64,000 nt of DNA from Streptomyces lienomycini (GTDB lineage: Bacteria; Actinomycetota; Actinomycetes; Streptomycetales; Streptomycetaceae). The DNA lies in NCBI RefSeq assembly GCF_027947595.1, contig NZ_CP116257.1, positions 4,712,001-4,776,000 of the forward strand, read 5' to 3'. Under the pieces are notes generated by a model. It saw only the letters and a list, made by a program, of their open reading frames with translations. It was not told the origin of the DNA and did not search any database. Of this stretch, positions 7,151 to 15,871 are shown in pieces. Each line of letters opens with the position of its first letter. The stretch's first letter is position 1. Position numbers and translations under genes: made by a program.

Positions 7151-8587
7151 TCACGACGTCGCCTGTCTCGCCGTCTCCCACGGTGCCGACCGTTCCAGCT
7201 GCGCCGCCAGGGCGAGCAGCGTCCCCTCCCCGCCGAGCCGGGCGGCGAACTGCACGCCGAGCGGCAGGCCCCGGCTGTCGTGGCCGAACGGGACGGACAT
7301 CGCCGGCATTCCGGTGACGTTGTGGACGCTGGTGAAGGCGGCGTAGACGGAGGCGTGCCGGTAGATGGACTCCGGGTCGGCCGTGTCGAGGGTGCCGAGC
7401 GGCGGCGTCGGCCGGGCGAGGGTCGGGCTGAGCAGCACGTCGACCTCGTCGAAGGCGGCGCCGACCGCCCAGCCGATCTCCTGCGCCCGGCGCAGCGCGC
7501 GGCTGACGTCGGCGGCCGGAAGCGCGCGGTAGGCGTCGTACAGCACCCGGGTGAAGGGCTCGATGTCGTCGTCGGCCAGGGGCCTGCCGAGCCGGTCGAG
7601 ACGGGCGTCGATCTGGGCGACCAGGTCGGCGCCCATCAGGACGCCCGAGGTGCGGCCGACGTCGTCGGGCCGGTACCGGGCGGTGGTCTCGACGACGTCG
7701 TGCCCCAGGCGTTCGCACAGCAGGGCCGCCGAGCGCGCCGCCCGCGCGCAGTCGGGGTGCACCTCCGGGCCGTCCGGCAACGCGGTGAGCAGGCCGATCC
7801 GCAGCCTCCCCGGGGCGCGCCGGGCCAGTTCCGCGAAGGGCGCGGCCGGCTCCGGTGCGGCGTAGGCGTCGCCGGGCAGCGGGCCGGCCGCGACGTCGAG
7901 GAGGAGGGCGCTGTCCCGGACGGTGGTGGTGACGGCATGGTGTCCGGAGACGAGCCCCGACAGGGTGGTGGGCCGGGGCGCGGGCGAGACGCGGCCGCGG
8001 CTGGGCTTGAGGCCGAACAGTCCGCAGGCCGCCGCCGGGATGCGGATCGAGCCGCCGCCGTCGCTGGCGTGTGCGACCGGGACCATCCCGGCCGCCACCG
8101 CGGCCGCCGAGCCGCCGCTGGAGCCGCCGGCCGAGTACGCCCCGTCGTGCGGGTTGCGGGTGGGGCCGTGGAGCGCCGGTTCGGTGGAGGCGTTGAGGCC
8201 CAGCTCGGGGGTGTTGGTGGTGCCGAGGACGACGGCGCCGGCCCGGCGGTAGCGGGCGACCAGTTCGCTGTCGCGGCGGGCGGTGACCTCGTGGAACAGT
8301 CGGCTGCCGCCGGTCGCGGGCAGCCCCTCGACCTCGGTGCCGAGGTCCTTGACGAGCATGGGCACGCCGTGCAGCGGACCGTCGGGCAGGCCTGCGGCGA
8401 CCTCGGCGAGGGCGGCCTCGAACCGGGTGTGGATCACCGCGTTGAGCCCGGGGTCGAGCTTCTCGATGCGGGCGATGGCCTGCTCGGTGACGCTGCGGGC
8501 GTCGCACGCGCCGTCGCGTACGGCGGCGGCCGTGGCGACGGCGTCGAGGCGGCCCCCCGCGCCCGCCTCCTCCCTCTCGCGGCTCAC
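7151..8587 (-). CDS. Cytoplasmic amidase-signature hydrolase of the ABC-importer operon
   Basis: 478 aa, no signal peptide. Complete amidase-signature triad: Lys in PMLVKDLGT, cis-Ser in YSAGGSSGGSAAA, nucleophile Ser in DGGGSIRIPAA. The start is GTG 8587 with GAGGGA just upstream, 14 nt after the OYE stop. It is the last gene of an operon encoding a peptide-type ABC importer and an OYE enzyme. A cytoplasmic amidase beside an importer could remove an amide-linked group from the imported compound, for example the glycine or taurine of a conjugated bile acid; that substrate is inference. Family assignment is firm. Confidence 0.85.
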   Translation of the reverse strand: MSREREEAGAGGRLDAVATAAAVRDGACDARSVTEQAIARIEKLDPGLNAVIHTRFEAALAEVAAGLPDGPLHGVPMLVKDLGTEVEGLPATGGSRLFHEVTARRDSELVARYRRAGAVVLGTTNTPELGLNASTEPALHGPTRNPHDGAYSAGGSSGGSAAAVAAGMVPVAHASDGGGSIRIPAAACGLFGLKPSRGRVSPAPRPTTLSGLVSGHHAVTTTVRDSALLLDVAAGPLPGDAYAAPEPAAPFAELARRAPGRLRIGLLTALPDGPEVHPDCARAARSAALLCERLGHDVVETTARYRPDDVGRTSGVLMGADLVAQIDARLDRLGRPLADDDIEPFTRVLYDAYRALPAADVSRALRRAQEIGWAVGAAFDEVDVLLSPTLARPTPPLGTLDTADPESIYRHASVYAAFTSVHNVTGMPAMSVPFGHDSRGLPLGVQFAARLGGEGTLLALAAQLERSAPWETARQATS

Positions 8588-8601
8588 GTCCCTCGCTCCC
8601 C

Positions 8602-9867
8602 TCACGCCACGTATCCGGCGGGCTTGCCCCAGGTCTCGCGCCGGGTGGTGCCGCGGTCGACCAGGACGCAGCGGGTGCCGGTGAAGTTGGTGGGCATGCA
8701 CTTGTTGCAGTGGATGCACAGCGAGGGCGTGGCGGCGTCCTCCCGCATGCGGTTGACCAGGTCGGGCTCCCGCAGCAGGGCGCGGGCCATGGCGACGAAC
8801 TCGAAGCCCTCGCGCATCGCGAGGTCCATGACGGGCTTGCCGGTGATGCCGCCGAGCAGGATCATCGGCAGCTTGACCGCGGCGCGGATCTGCCGGGCGT
8901 CCTCCAGCAGGTAGGCGTCGCGGTAGGGGTAGCTGCGCAGGAACCGGTCGCCGACCATCTTCACGCCCAGCTTCATCGGCTGGGGCATGATCTCGGCGAA
9001 CTCCCTGAGCGGGGCGTCGCCCTTGAAGAGGTACATCGGGTTGAGCAGGGAGCTGCCCGCGGTCATCTCCAGGGCGTCGACGGTGCCGTCCTGTTCGAGC
9101 CACTGCACCACGGGGATGGCCTCGTCGAGCCAGAAGCCGCCGGGCACCCCGTCGTCCATGTTCATCTTGGCGATGACCGCGATGCGACCGCCGACCGCGT
9201 CGTGCACGGCCCGCATGATCTCCCGGGCGAAGCGGGCGCGCTTGGCCAGGCCGCCGCCGTAGGCGTCGGTGCGGTGGTTGACGCGGGGGCTGAGGAAGGA
9301 GCTGGCCAGGTAGTTGTGGCCCAGGTGCACCTCGACGGCGTCGAAGCCCGCCTCGACGGCGCGGCGCGCGGCCTCGGCGTGGGCCTCGGTGACGCGCCGG
9401 ATGTCGTCGAGGGACGCCTCCTGCGCGAAGCTGAGGGTGGTGGCGTGGAAGTGCCGGGACGGCGAGAGGGCGGGGGCACCGTTGCCCTTGGGGTTGGCGA
9501 CGGGGCCGCCGTGTCCGATCTGCGCGGAGACCGCGGCGCCCTCTGCGTGCACGGCGTCGGTGAGGACGCGCAGGCCGGGCATCGCCTCGTCGGTCCAGTA
9601 GATCTGGTGGCGGTCGGTGCGTCCCTCCTTGGCGACCGCGCAGTAGGCCACCGTGGTCATGCCGACGCCGCCGCGGGCGTAGGCGACGTGGAAGTCGACG
9701 AGGTCCTTGGTGACCAGGGACTTGTGGCTGAGCCCCTCGTAGGTCGCGGCCTTGATGACGCGGTTGCGCAGTTCGAGGGGGCCCAGCTTGGCGGGGGCCA
9801 GGACGTCGGGGGCGGCGGGGGTCGTGGCGGGGCTGTCGGGCGCGGCGGGGGTCTGGGGGGCGGTCAC
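8602..9867 (-). CDS. NADH:flavin oxidoreductase, old yellow enzyme family
   Basis: 421 aa. An FMN-binding TIM barrel of the OYE family: LGPLELRNRVIKAATYEGLS at the N-terminus, QIGHGGP around the active-site His, AVEVHLGHNYLASSFLSPRVNHRTDAYGG (the NRRTDxYGG signature with H for the first R), and MARALLREPDLV. The C-terminal cysteines (CIHCNKC) resemble BaiCD/2,4-dienoyl-CoA reductase cluster-binding cysteines, but no long second flavin domain follows. GTG 9867 overlaps the ABC ATPase stop (GTGA). In this setting it may act on a ring-A or ring-B double bond, like BaiCD/BaiH in bile-acid pathways (inference). Confidence 0.87.
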   Translation of the reverse strand: MTAPQTPAAPDSPATTPAAPDVLAPAKLGPLELRNRVIKAATYEGLSHKSLVTKDLVDFHVAYARGGVGMTTVAYCAVAKEGRTDRHQIYWTDEAMPGLRVLTDAVHAEGAAVSAQIGHGGPVANPKGNGAPALSPSRHFHATTLSFAQEASLDDIRRVTEAHAEAARRAVEAGFDAVEVHLGHNYLASSFLSPRVNHRTDAYGGGLAKRARFAREIMRAVHDAVGGRIAVIAKMNMDDGVPGGFWLDEAIPVVQWLEQDGTVDALEMTAGSSLLNPMYLFKGDAPLREFAEIMPQPMKLGVKMVGDRFLRSYPYRDAYLLEDARQIRAAVKLPMILLGGITGKPVMDLAMREGFEFVAMARALLREPDLVNRMREDAATPSLCIHCNKCMPTNFTGTRCVLVDRGTTRRETWGKPAGYVA

Positions 9868-10865
9868 GGGTGGTTCCTCCTGGGTTCGGCGTGGTGGCAG
9901 GCGATCCGGTGGCCGGGCCGGATCTCCCGCGGGGCGGGTTCCTCGGCGGCGCACCGTTCGGTGGCCAGCGGGCAGCGGGTGCGGAAGCGGCAGCCCGAGG
10001 GCGGGTTCAGGGGTGAGGGCAGTTCGGCGGCCTGCCCCTCGGCGGCGGGCGGTCCGGCGGGTGCGGTGGAGCCGAGCTGGGCGTCGGGGAGGGAGGCGAG
10101 CAGCAGCCGGGTGTAGGGGTGGGCGGCCTCGTGCTGCATGCCGTCGGAGGGCAGCACCTCGCAGACCTTGCCGAGGTACATGACCATGACGCGGTCGCTG
10201 ATGTTCTTCACCACGGACACGTCGTGGGCGATGAAGACCATGCTCAGTGAACGCCGCCGGGTCGTCGTCTCCAGGAGGTTGAGGATCTGCGCCTGCACGG
10301 ACACGTCGAGGCTGGAGACGGGTTCGTCGCAGATCAGCACCTCGGGGTCGAGCATGAGGGCGCGGGCGATGCAGACGCGCTGGCACTGGCCGCCGGAGAG
10401 TTCGTGCGGCCGGCGCTCCCGTACGGTCGCGGGGTCGAGGCCGACGTCGCGCAGGGCGGCGTCGACGCGGGCGTCCCGGTCGCGGGTGTCGTCGCCGGGG
10501 CCCCAGATCGCCCGGCCCTCCCACACCAGGTCCTTGACCCGGCGGCGCGGGTTCAGGGCGGAGACCGGGTCCTGCATGATGATCTGCATCCGGGCGCGGG
10601 CGCGGCGCAGTTCGCGCGGGGCGAGGCCGGTGAGGGTGACGTCGCCGAGGCGGACGGTGCCCGTGTCGGGGGGTGGCAGCTGGATCAGGGAGCGGCCGAC
10701 GGTGGACTTCCCGCAGCCGGACTCGCCGAGGATGCCGAGGGTCTCCCCCGCCGCGACCTCCAGGGAGACGCCGGAGACGGCGTGCACCTTCTGTCCGCGT
10801 CCGGCGGGGAACTCGACGACGAGGTCCGTCGCGGTCAGCGCGGGCGCGTCCCGGGTGGTGGTCAT
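9864..10865 (-). CDS. ABC transporter ATPase, OppF/DppF type
   Basis: 333 aa. Walker A GESGCGKST, Q-loop IMQDP, signature LSGGQ, Walker B VLICDEP, and the C-terminal oligopeptide-transporter extension with CRFRTRCPLATERC. It energises the importer encoded upstream. ATG 10865 overlaps the stop of the other ATPase (ATGA), so the pair is translationally coupled. Exact substrate class cannot be read from the ATPase. Confidence 0.92.
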   Translation of the reverse strand: MTTTRDAPALTATDLVVEFPAGRGQKVHAVSGVSLEVAAGETLGILGESGCGKSTVGRSLIQLPPPDTGTVRLGDVTLTGLAPRELRRARARMQIIMQDPVSALNPRRRVKDLVWEGRAIWGPGDDTRDRDARVDAALRDVGLDPATVRERRPHELSGGQCQRVCIARALMLDPEVLICDEPVSSLDVSVQAQILNLLETTTRRRSLSMVFIAHDVSVVKNISDRVMVMYLGKVCEVLPSDGMQHEAAHPYTRLLLASLPDAQLGSTAPAGPPAAEGQAAELPSPLNPPSGCRFRTRCPLATERCAAEEPAPREIRPGHRIACHHAEPRRNHP

Positions 10866-11923
10866 ACGGTGGCCTCCTCGGCGGCGCCCAGCGGGTGGTG
10901 GCAGGCGACGAGCCCGCCGGCGTCGCGCTCGCCGGCGTAGGCGGTCAGGCGCGGGGACTCGGCGGTGCAGCGGTCGGTCGCCGCCTCGCAGCGCGGGGCG
11001 AAGCGGCATCCGGGGGGCGGGTGCAGCAGGTTGGGCGGGCGGCCCTCGATGGCGGGCAGCAGGGTGTGCGGGGGCAGGTCCAGGCGCGGGATGGAGGCGA
11101 TCAGGGCGCTGCTGTAGGGGTGGCGGGGGCGGTCGAAGACGGCGGCGGTGTCCGCGTACTCGACCAGGCGGCCCGCGTACATGACGGCGACGCGGTCGGT
11201 GCGGCCCGCGACGGTGGCGAGGTCGTGGCTGATGAGGACGGTCGCCATGCGCAGTTCCTCGGCGAGCGAGTGCAGCAGGTCGAGGATCTGCTTCTGCACG
11301 GTGACGTCGAGCGCGGTGGTGGGTTCGTCGGCGATGAGCAGCCGGGGGCCGCAGGCGAGGGCCATGGCGATGACGACGCGCTGGCGCATGCCGCCGGACA
11401 GTTCGTGCGGGTACTGGCCGGCCCGCCGGGCGGGTTCGGGGATGCCGACCTGGCGGAGCAGGTCGACGGCCCGGTTCCGGGCGTCGGCGCGGCTGAGGCC
11501 GAGGTGCAGTCGCAGGCTCTCGGACAGGTGGACGCCGACCTTCTTGACCGGGTTGAGGGAGGTCATCGGGTCCTGGAAGACCATGGCGACCTCGGTGCCC
11601 CACAGCGCGCGCCGTCCGGCGGGGGTGAGGGCGTGCACGTCCTGGCCGCCGATCCGGACGGTGCCGGAGACGGTGGTGCCGGGCCCGTCGGTGATCAGGC
11701 CCATGAGGGTGCGGCCGAGCACGGACTTCCCGGATCCCGACTCCCCGACGATGCCGAGGGTCTCTCCTTCGGCCAGGGTCAGCGACACCCCGTCGACGGC
11801 CCGGACCTGACCGCGGGGCGTGTGGAAGGCGGTGCGTACGTCGGTGGCGTCGAGCAGCGGGGGTACGGCGGTGCCGTCGGTGGAGGGCGGTGCGGTGGTC
11901 GCGGCTTCTCGCTTCGGGGTCAC
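10862..11923 (-). CDS. ABC transporter ATPase, OppD/DppD type
   Basis: 353 aa. Walker A GESGSGKS, Q-loop VFQDPMTSLNP, signature LSGGMRQR, Walker B LLIADEPTTALD, and the C-terminal CRFAPRCEAATDRC motif of peptide-type importers. The start is GTG 11923, overlapping the permease stop by GTGA; the next in-frame methionines fall inside the ATPase fold. Second ATPase of the importer. Confidence 0.92.
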   Translation of the reverse strand: MTPKREAATTAPPSTDGTAVPPLLDATDVRTAFHTPRGQVRAVDGVSLTLAEGETLGIVGESGSGKSVLGRTLMGLITDGPGTTVSGTVRIGGQDVHALTPAGRRALWGTEVAMVFQDPMTSLNPVKKVGVHLSESLRLHLGLSRADARNRAVDLLRQVGIPEPARRAGQYPHELSGGMRQRVVIAMALACGPRLLIADEPTTALDVTVQKQILDLLHSLAEELRMATVLISHDLATVAGRTDRVAVMYAGRLVEYADTAAVFDRPRHPYSSALIASIPRLDLPPHTLLPAIEGRPPNLLHPPPGCRFAPRCEAATDRCTAESPRLTAYAGERDAGGLVACHHPLGAAEEATV

Positions 11924-12960
11924 AGTTTCACGCTCCGGGAGTCCCAGCGCCCGCGAGCCTTCTCGCCGACGATGTTGAAGGCGAACACGGTGAGGAAGAG
12001 GAAGGCACCGGGCACGAGCACGATGTGCGGGTGCTCCTCGAAGACCCGGCCCTCCCCCTCGGCGATCATGTTGCCCCAGGTGGGTTCCGGGGGCTGGATG
12101 CCGAGGCCGAGGAAGCTGAGGGAGGCCTCGGCGACGATGAGCACCGAGATCATCACGACCGCGAGGGACAGCACGGGCAGCAGTACGTTGGGCAGGAGTT
12201 CGCGCAGCAGGATGCGGGTGCGGGTGGCGCCCATGGCGCGGGCGGCGACGACGAACTCCCGGTTGGCGTAGGCCATGGTGGTGGCGCGGGCGAGGCGCAC
12301 CATGCCGGGGATGGTGAGCAGGGCCAGGGAGAAGGCGACGTTGCGCAGGTGCGGCTGGAGCACGGTCGCGAGGGCGATGAGCAGGATCAGCGGGGGCACG
12401 GCGAGCAGGGAGTTGGTGGCGATGCCCACCGCCCGGTCGACGCTCTTCTGGAAGTACCCGGCGACCATGCCGATGGCCCCGCCGACCACGGTGCCGAGGG
12501 CGACGGCGGACAGCGAGATGAGCAGGGAGGAGCGGGCGCCGTAGAGGGAGCGGGCGAGCAGGTCGAGGCCGAAGGCGTTGGTGCCGAGTGGATGGCCGCC
12601 GGTGAACGTCGGGGTGGCGAAGACGGGTTCGGCGACGGTGCTGGCGACGTCGCGGTCCTCGGCGAGCGGCAGCCACGGCGCGCACAGGATGGCGAGGCCG
12701 AGCAGCAGCAGCCAGGCCGCGCCGAACCAGAACACCACGTCGAAGCCGGGCCCCGCCCACACCTTGCCGAGCCGGGAGGCCCCGGCGAGGAGCAGGCCGA
12801 GGCCGAGCAGTGCGACGGCGGCCTTGGCGGGCGTGACGAGTTGGGGCGTGGTCGCGCCGAACACCAGCAGGACCAGGCCGACGACGGTGAGGGCGGCGCC
12901 GGCGAGCAGGGGCGGCGGGAAGGCGGTCCGCGTGCGCGGAGCGAGGTCAGACATGGACAC
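11920..12960 (-). CDS. ABC transporter permease, OppC/DppC type
   Basis: 346 aa. Two N-terminal hydrophobic segments (about 18-37, 45-60), then a further helix and the OppC-type permease domain (GTNAFGLDLLARSLYGARSSL onward) with the EAA loop near EFVVAARAMGATRTRILLRELLPN. The extra N-terminal membrane pair is longer than in classical OppC. GTG 12960 overlaps the upstream permease by 14 nt and has GAGGA upstream; ATG 12954 is an alternative. Forms the channel with the next permease. Confidence 0.9.
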   Translation of the reverse strand: MSMSDLAPRTRTAFPPPLLAGAALTVVGLVLLVFGATTPQLVTPAKAAVALLGLGLLLAGASRLGKVWAGPGFDVVFWFGAAWLLLLGLAILCAPWLPLAEDRDVASTVAEPVFATPTFTGGHPLGTNAFGLDLLARSLYGARSSLLISLSAVALGTVVGGAIGMVAGYFQKSVDRAVGIATNSLLAVPPLILLIALATVLQPHLRNVAFSLALLTIPGMVRLARATTMAYANREFVVAARAMGATRTRILLRELLPNVLLPVLSLAVVMISVLIVAEASLSFLGLGIQPPEPTWGNMIAEGEGRVFEEHPHIVLVPGAFLFLTVFAFNIVGEKARGRWDSRSVKL

Positions 12961-13915
12961 GTCGCGTCCTCGGGTCGAGGTAGCCGTAGGAGAGGTCGAT
13001 GCCGGCGTTGATCACCACGTAGATCACGGCGATGGTGAGCACGGCGCCCTGGACCATCGGGTAGTCGCCCTGGCCGGCGGCGTTGACGATCAGTGTCCCC
13101 ATGCCGGGCAGCGAGAAGAGGTACTCGACGACGACGGTGGAGCCGATCAGCCGGCCGAGGCTGAGGCCGAGCAGGGTGACCAGGGAGAACGAGGAGGGGC
13201 GCAGGGCGTCGGTGAACAGGACGCGCAGCGGGTTCATGCCCTTGGCGCGGGCGGCGAGGATGTAGTCCTCGCGCAGCGTGACGATCAGGTCGCCGCGCAG
13301 CACCCGGGTGAACATGGCGAGTTCGGCGAGCGCGACGGTCAGTGCGGGCAGGAACGCGTGGTGCAGGTTGCCCAGGAGGTCGCCGTCGCCGATCCGCACC
13401 CATGAGGAGCGCGGGAACCAGCCGGCCGAGTTGACCAGGACGAGGATCAGCAGCAGTCCGGCCAGGAAGCTGGGGACGGACAGGACGCCGAAGGTGCCGG
13501 CGCCGATGATCCGGTCGGCCGCCGAGCCCTCCCGGTAGGCCGACCACATGGCGAGCGGCACCGCGATCAGCAGGGCGATGAGGAGTCCGAGTGCGGCGAT
13601 CTCGAAGCTGACGGGCAGGGCGGACAGCACCCGGTCGGCGACGTCGCTCTGCGGGGGGACGACGGAGCGTCCGAGGTCGCCGGTGAGCGCGCCGCCGAGC
13701 CAGTCGAGGTAGCGGCTGACCAGGGGCTGGTCGAGGCCGAGTTCGGTACGCAGCGCGGCGTACTCGGAGGGCGCCCGGCCGGCGCCGAGGATGTCGACGG
13801 CCGGGTCGCCGGGCATCAGGACCACCAGGGAGAAGACCCCGATGCTCGCGATGAACAGCACGCCGAGGAGTTCCAGCAGCCGTAGGGCCAGTCGGCGCAG
13901 TGCGGCGGGACTCAT
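12947..13915 (-). CDS. ABC transporter permease, OppB/DppB type
   Basis: 322 aa with about six membrane helices. Starts LRLLELLGVLFIASIGVFSLVVLMPGDP, the DppB hallmark, and has the EAA loop EDYILAARAKGMNPLRVLFTDALRPS. RBS GGAGGAACC precedes ATG 13915. Partner of the OppC-type permease; 52 nt downstream of the binding-protein gene. Confidence 0.92.
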   Translation of the reverse strand: MSPAALRRLALRLLELLGVLFIASIGVFSLVVLMPGDPAVDILGAGRAPSEYAALRTELGLDQPLVSRYLDWLGGALTGDLGRSVVPPQSDVADRVLSALPVSFEIAALGLLIALLIAVPLAMWSAYREGSAADRIIGAGTFGVLSVPSFLAGLLLILVLVNSAGWFPRSSWVRIGDGDLLGNLHHAFLPALTVALAELAMFTRVLRGDLIVTLREDYILAARAKGMNPLRVLFTDALRPSSFSLVTLLGLSLGRLIGSTVVVEYLFSLPGMGTLIVNAAGQGDYPMVQGAVLTIAVIYVVINAGIDLSYGYLDPRTRRVHV

Positions 13916-13967
13916 GGTTCCTCCAGATCTCTGCCCGGCGCCGCCGCCGGGCCCGGGGCCGCGGGGG

Positions 13968-15587
13968 TCACTTGCCGATCCAGGCCTCGCCGAAGAGGGC
14001 CATGTACTCGTCGGTCGGCACGATGCCGTGCACGTTCTCGCCCCAGGCGGTGAACGCGGCGCTGGCGCCGAGGTTGATGAGGGGGACGTCCTCGTTGAAC
14101 AGCGTCTGGATGTCGTCGAGGACCCGCTGGGTCTGCGTCTCGTCGGCCGCTCCCTGGAGTTCGACGAGCAGTTGGTCCATCTTCGGGTTGGCGTAGGCGC
14201 CGGGGTTGCCGTAGCTCTTGGAGTTCAGGACGCTCTGCAGGCGGTGGTAGGGGTCGCTCTCGGAGACGCTGGCCGCGCCGCGGCTGATGTCGAAGTCGTG
14301 CTCCACGTAGGTCTTCGCGGTGCGGTCGGCGATGGAGGAGACGAGGTCCAGCTCCACCTTGAAGCCGACGCGCTCCAGCATCGCCTTGGTGACGACGGCC
14401 TTGGCCCGGGAGACGGGGTCGGTGCCGTCCATGTAGGTGAGGGTGCCGTCGTAGCCGTCCTTCTTGGCTTCGGCGAGGAGCTTCTTCGACTGGTCGAGGT
14501 CGATGCCGAGGGGCTTCACGTCGGAGTGCCAGCGGGACTCGGGCGGGAAGATCTCCTGGCCGGGCAGGCCCTTGCCGTCGTAGGCGCGTTCGGTGTCGAG
14601 GGCGGGGTCGAGGGCCAGGGCCATGGCCTTGCGCACCCGGAGGTCGGCGCCGGGCCGGCCCTCGCGGTTGTTGACGACGACCATGTTGCCGAGGCCGGTC
14701 AGGGTCAGCTCGCCCGGGTGGCCCGCCTTGACGGCGTCGTCGACCACGTCCGGGCTGCGCATGTAGGCGACGTCCGCGGTGCCGTCGTCGAGTGCTTCGA
14801 GCTTGGCGCGGTCGGACTGCGGCCAGGTGAAGCGCAGCGCGTCGAGGTGGGGCTCGCCCTTCCAGTAGTTCTTGTTCGCCTTGAGGACCATCTCCTCCTG
14901 GGGTTTGTACGAGCCCAGGGTGAAGGCGCCGGCGCCGATGGGTTCGAACTTCTTCCCGGCGTAGGCTGCGGGCGCCACGATCATGCCGGGTGCCTGGGCG
15001 AGCATGGCGGGGAAGGTGGCCCAGGAGTTGCGGAGGGTGAAGACGACGGTGGAGTCGTCGGTGGCGTCCATCTTCGCGAGGTTCGGGGCGAGCATGGTCG
15101 TGTCGGCGCCCTTGTTCTCCTGGTACCACTTGATGCTGCCGATCACGGCTTTCGCGTCGAGCGGGGTGCCGTCGGAGAACTCGACGCCGTCGCGCAGGGT
15201 GAGGGTCCAGGTCTTGGCGTCCTCGCTGGACCGCAGGGATTTCGCCAGCCACGGCACGTACGTGTGGGCGGCGGTGTCGTAGCGCATGAGGACGTCGTAG
15301 ACGGCGGCGAGCGCGGAGCCGCCGGAGGCGCCGGTGGCGTAGGTGGCGGCGGGGCTGAGGCTGCGGGCCTCGGCGTAGTCGGCGAAGTGCAGGGTGCCGC
15401 CGCGGACGGGCTTGCCGCCCGTCGGCTGCTTGCCGATGGCGCCGAAGGTGTAGCGGCCGCGTTCGGCCTTCTGCTGCTCGCCGCCGGTGCTGCCCCCTTC
15501 GTCCGGTGAGACGCACGCGGAGGTGAGCATCGCCGCGGCGGCCAGGGCTGCGGCGAGTCGGGCTCGCGCCCGGGGTGCTCGCTTCAT
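13968..15587 (-). CDS. ABC transporter substrate-binding lipoprotein (SBP family 5)
   Basis: 539 aa. Lipoprotein signal peptide with lipobox LTSAC (Cys about residue 25), then a family-5 extracellular binding fold: RGGTLHFADYAEARSLSP, the family-5 core KTWTLTLRDGVEFSDGTPLDAKAV and IFPPESRWHSD. Family-5 proteins bind peptides, nickel, sugars or other ligands. First gene of the importer operon; two copies of the 18-bp island motif lie in its divergent promoter region with the acyl-CoA ligase. That co-regulation suggests the ligand is a steroid acid or conjugate rather than a peptide (inference). Confidence 0.9.
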   Translation of the reverse strand: MKRAPRARARLAAALAAAAMLTSACVSPDEGGSTGGEQQKAERGRYTFGAIGKQPTGGKPVRGGTLHFADYAEARSLSPAATYATGASGGSALAAVYDVLMRYDTAAHTYVPWLAKSLRSSEDAKTWTLTLRDGVEFSDGTPLDAKAVIGSIKWYQENKGADTTMLAPNLAKMDATDDSTVVFTLRNSWATFPAMLAQAPGMIVAPAAYAGKKFEPIGAGAFTLGSYKPQEEMVLKANKNYWKGEPHLDALRFTWPQSDRAKLEALDDGTADVAYMRSPDVVDDAVKAGHPGELTLTGLGNMVVVNNREGRPGADLRVRKAMALALDPALDTERAYDGKGLPGQEIFPPESRWHSDVKPLGIDLDQSKKLLAEAKKDGYDGTLTYMDGTDPVSRAKAVVTKAMLERVGFKVELDLVSSIADRTAKTYVEHDFDISRGAASVSESDPYHRLQSVLNSKSYGNPGAYANPKMDQLLVELQGAADETQTQRVLDDIQTLFNEDVPLINLGASAAFTAWGENVHGIVPTDEYMALFGEAWIGK

Positions 15588-15686
15588 GTGTTCCTCCAGT
15601 AGTCCGGTGGGGGGAAGCGGTGTGGCGGTCCGGAGCCGGATCGGGTGGGTGGACGCTACGGCCGGCGAAATCCGGCCGACGTGACG

Positions 15687-15704
15687 CATCCCACTCACCG
15701 GGAG
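15687..15704. promoter_or_regulatory. Island 18-bp motif, copy 1
   Basis: CATCCCACTCACCGGGAG matches the island consensus GRTCCCACTGACCGGNAS at 16 of 18 positions. Located 100 bp upstream of the ABC binding-protein gene. Confidence 0.6.
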
Positions 15705-15770
15705 CCGGGTGGGAGGGCTCCGACGCGCGGGCGGGGTGGCCGTTCGGCGTCCGACCGTGCCGTGACACGG

Positions 15771-15788
15771 TGTCCCAGTGACCGGAAC
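15771..15788. promoter_or_regulatory. Island 18-bp motif, copy 2
   Basis: TGTCCCAGTGACCGGAAC matches the consensus at 16 of 18 positions, 84 bp upstream of the acyl-CoA ligase start. A weaker half-copy (GGTCCCAGTGAGG) follows at 15836-15848. A small palindrome GACACGGTGTC (15764-15774) overlaps its left end. Confidence 0.6.
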
Positions 15789-15871
15789 CGGCCGGGGAGC
15801 GATCCCCGGTCCGCGCCGAGACTGAGCCCGACCGCGGTCCCAGTGAGGTTCCCGACGCACCAGGAGTCCCG

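Noticed and set aside
7151..9103. One continuous frame suggesting an amidase with a long extra N-terminus
   Set aside because: The upstream part is an out-of-frame reading of the OYE gene; GTG 8587 has an RBS and starts a normal amidase.
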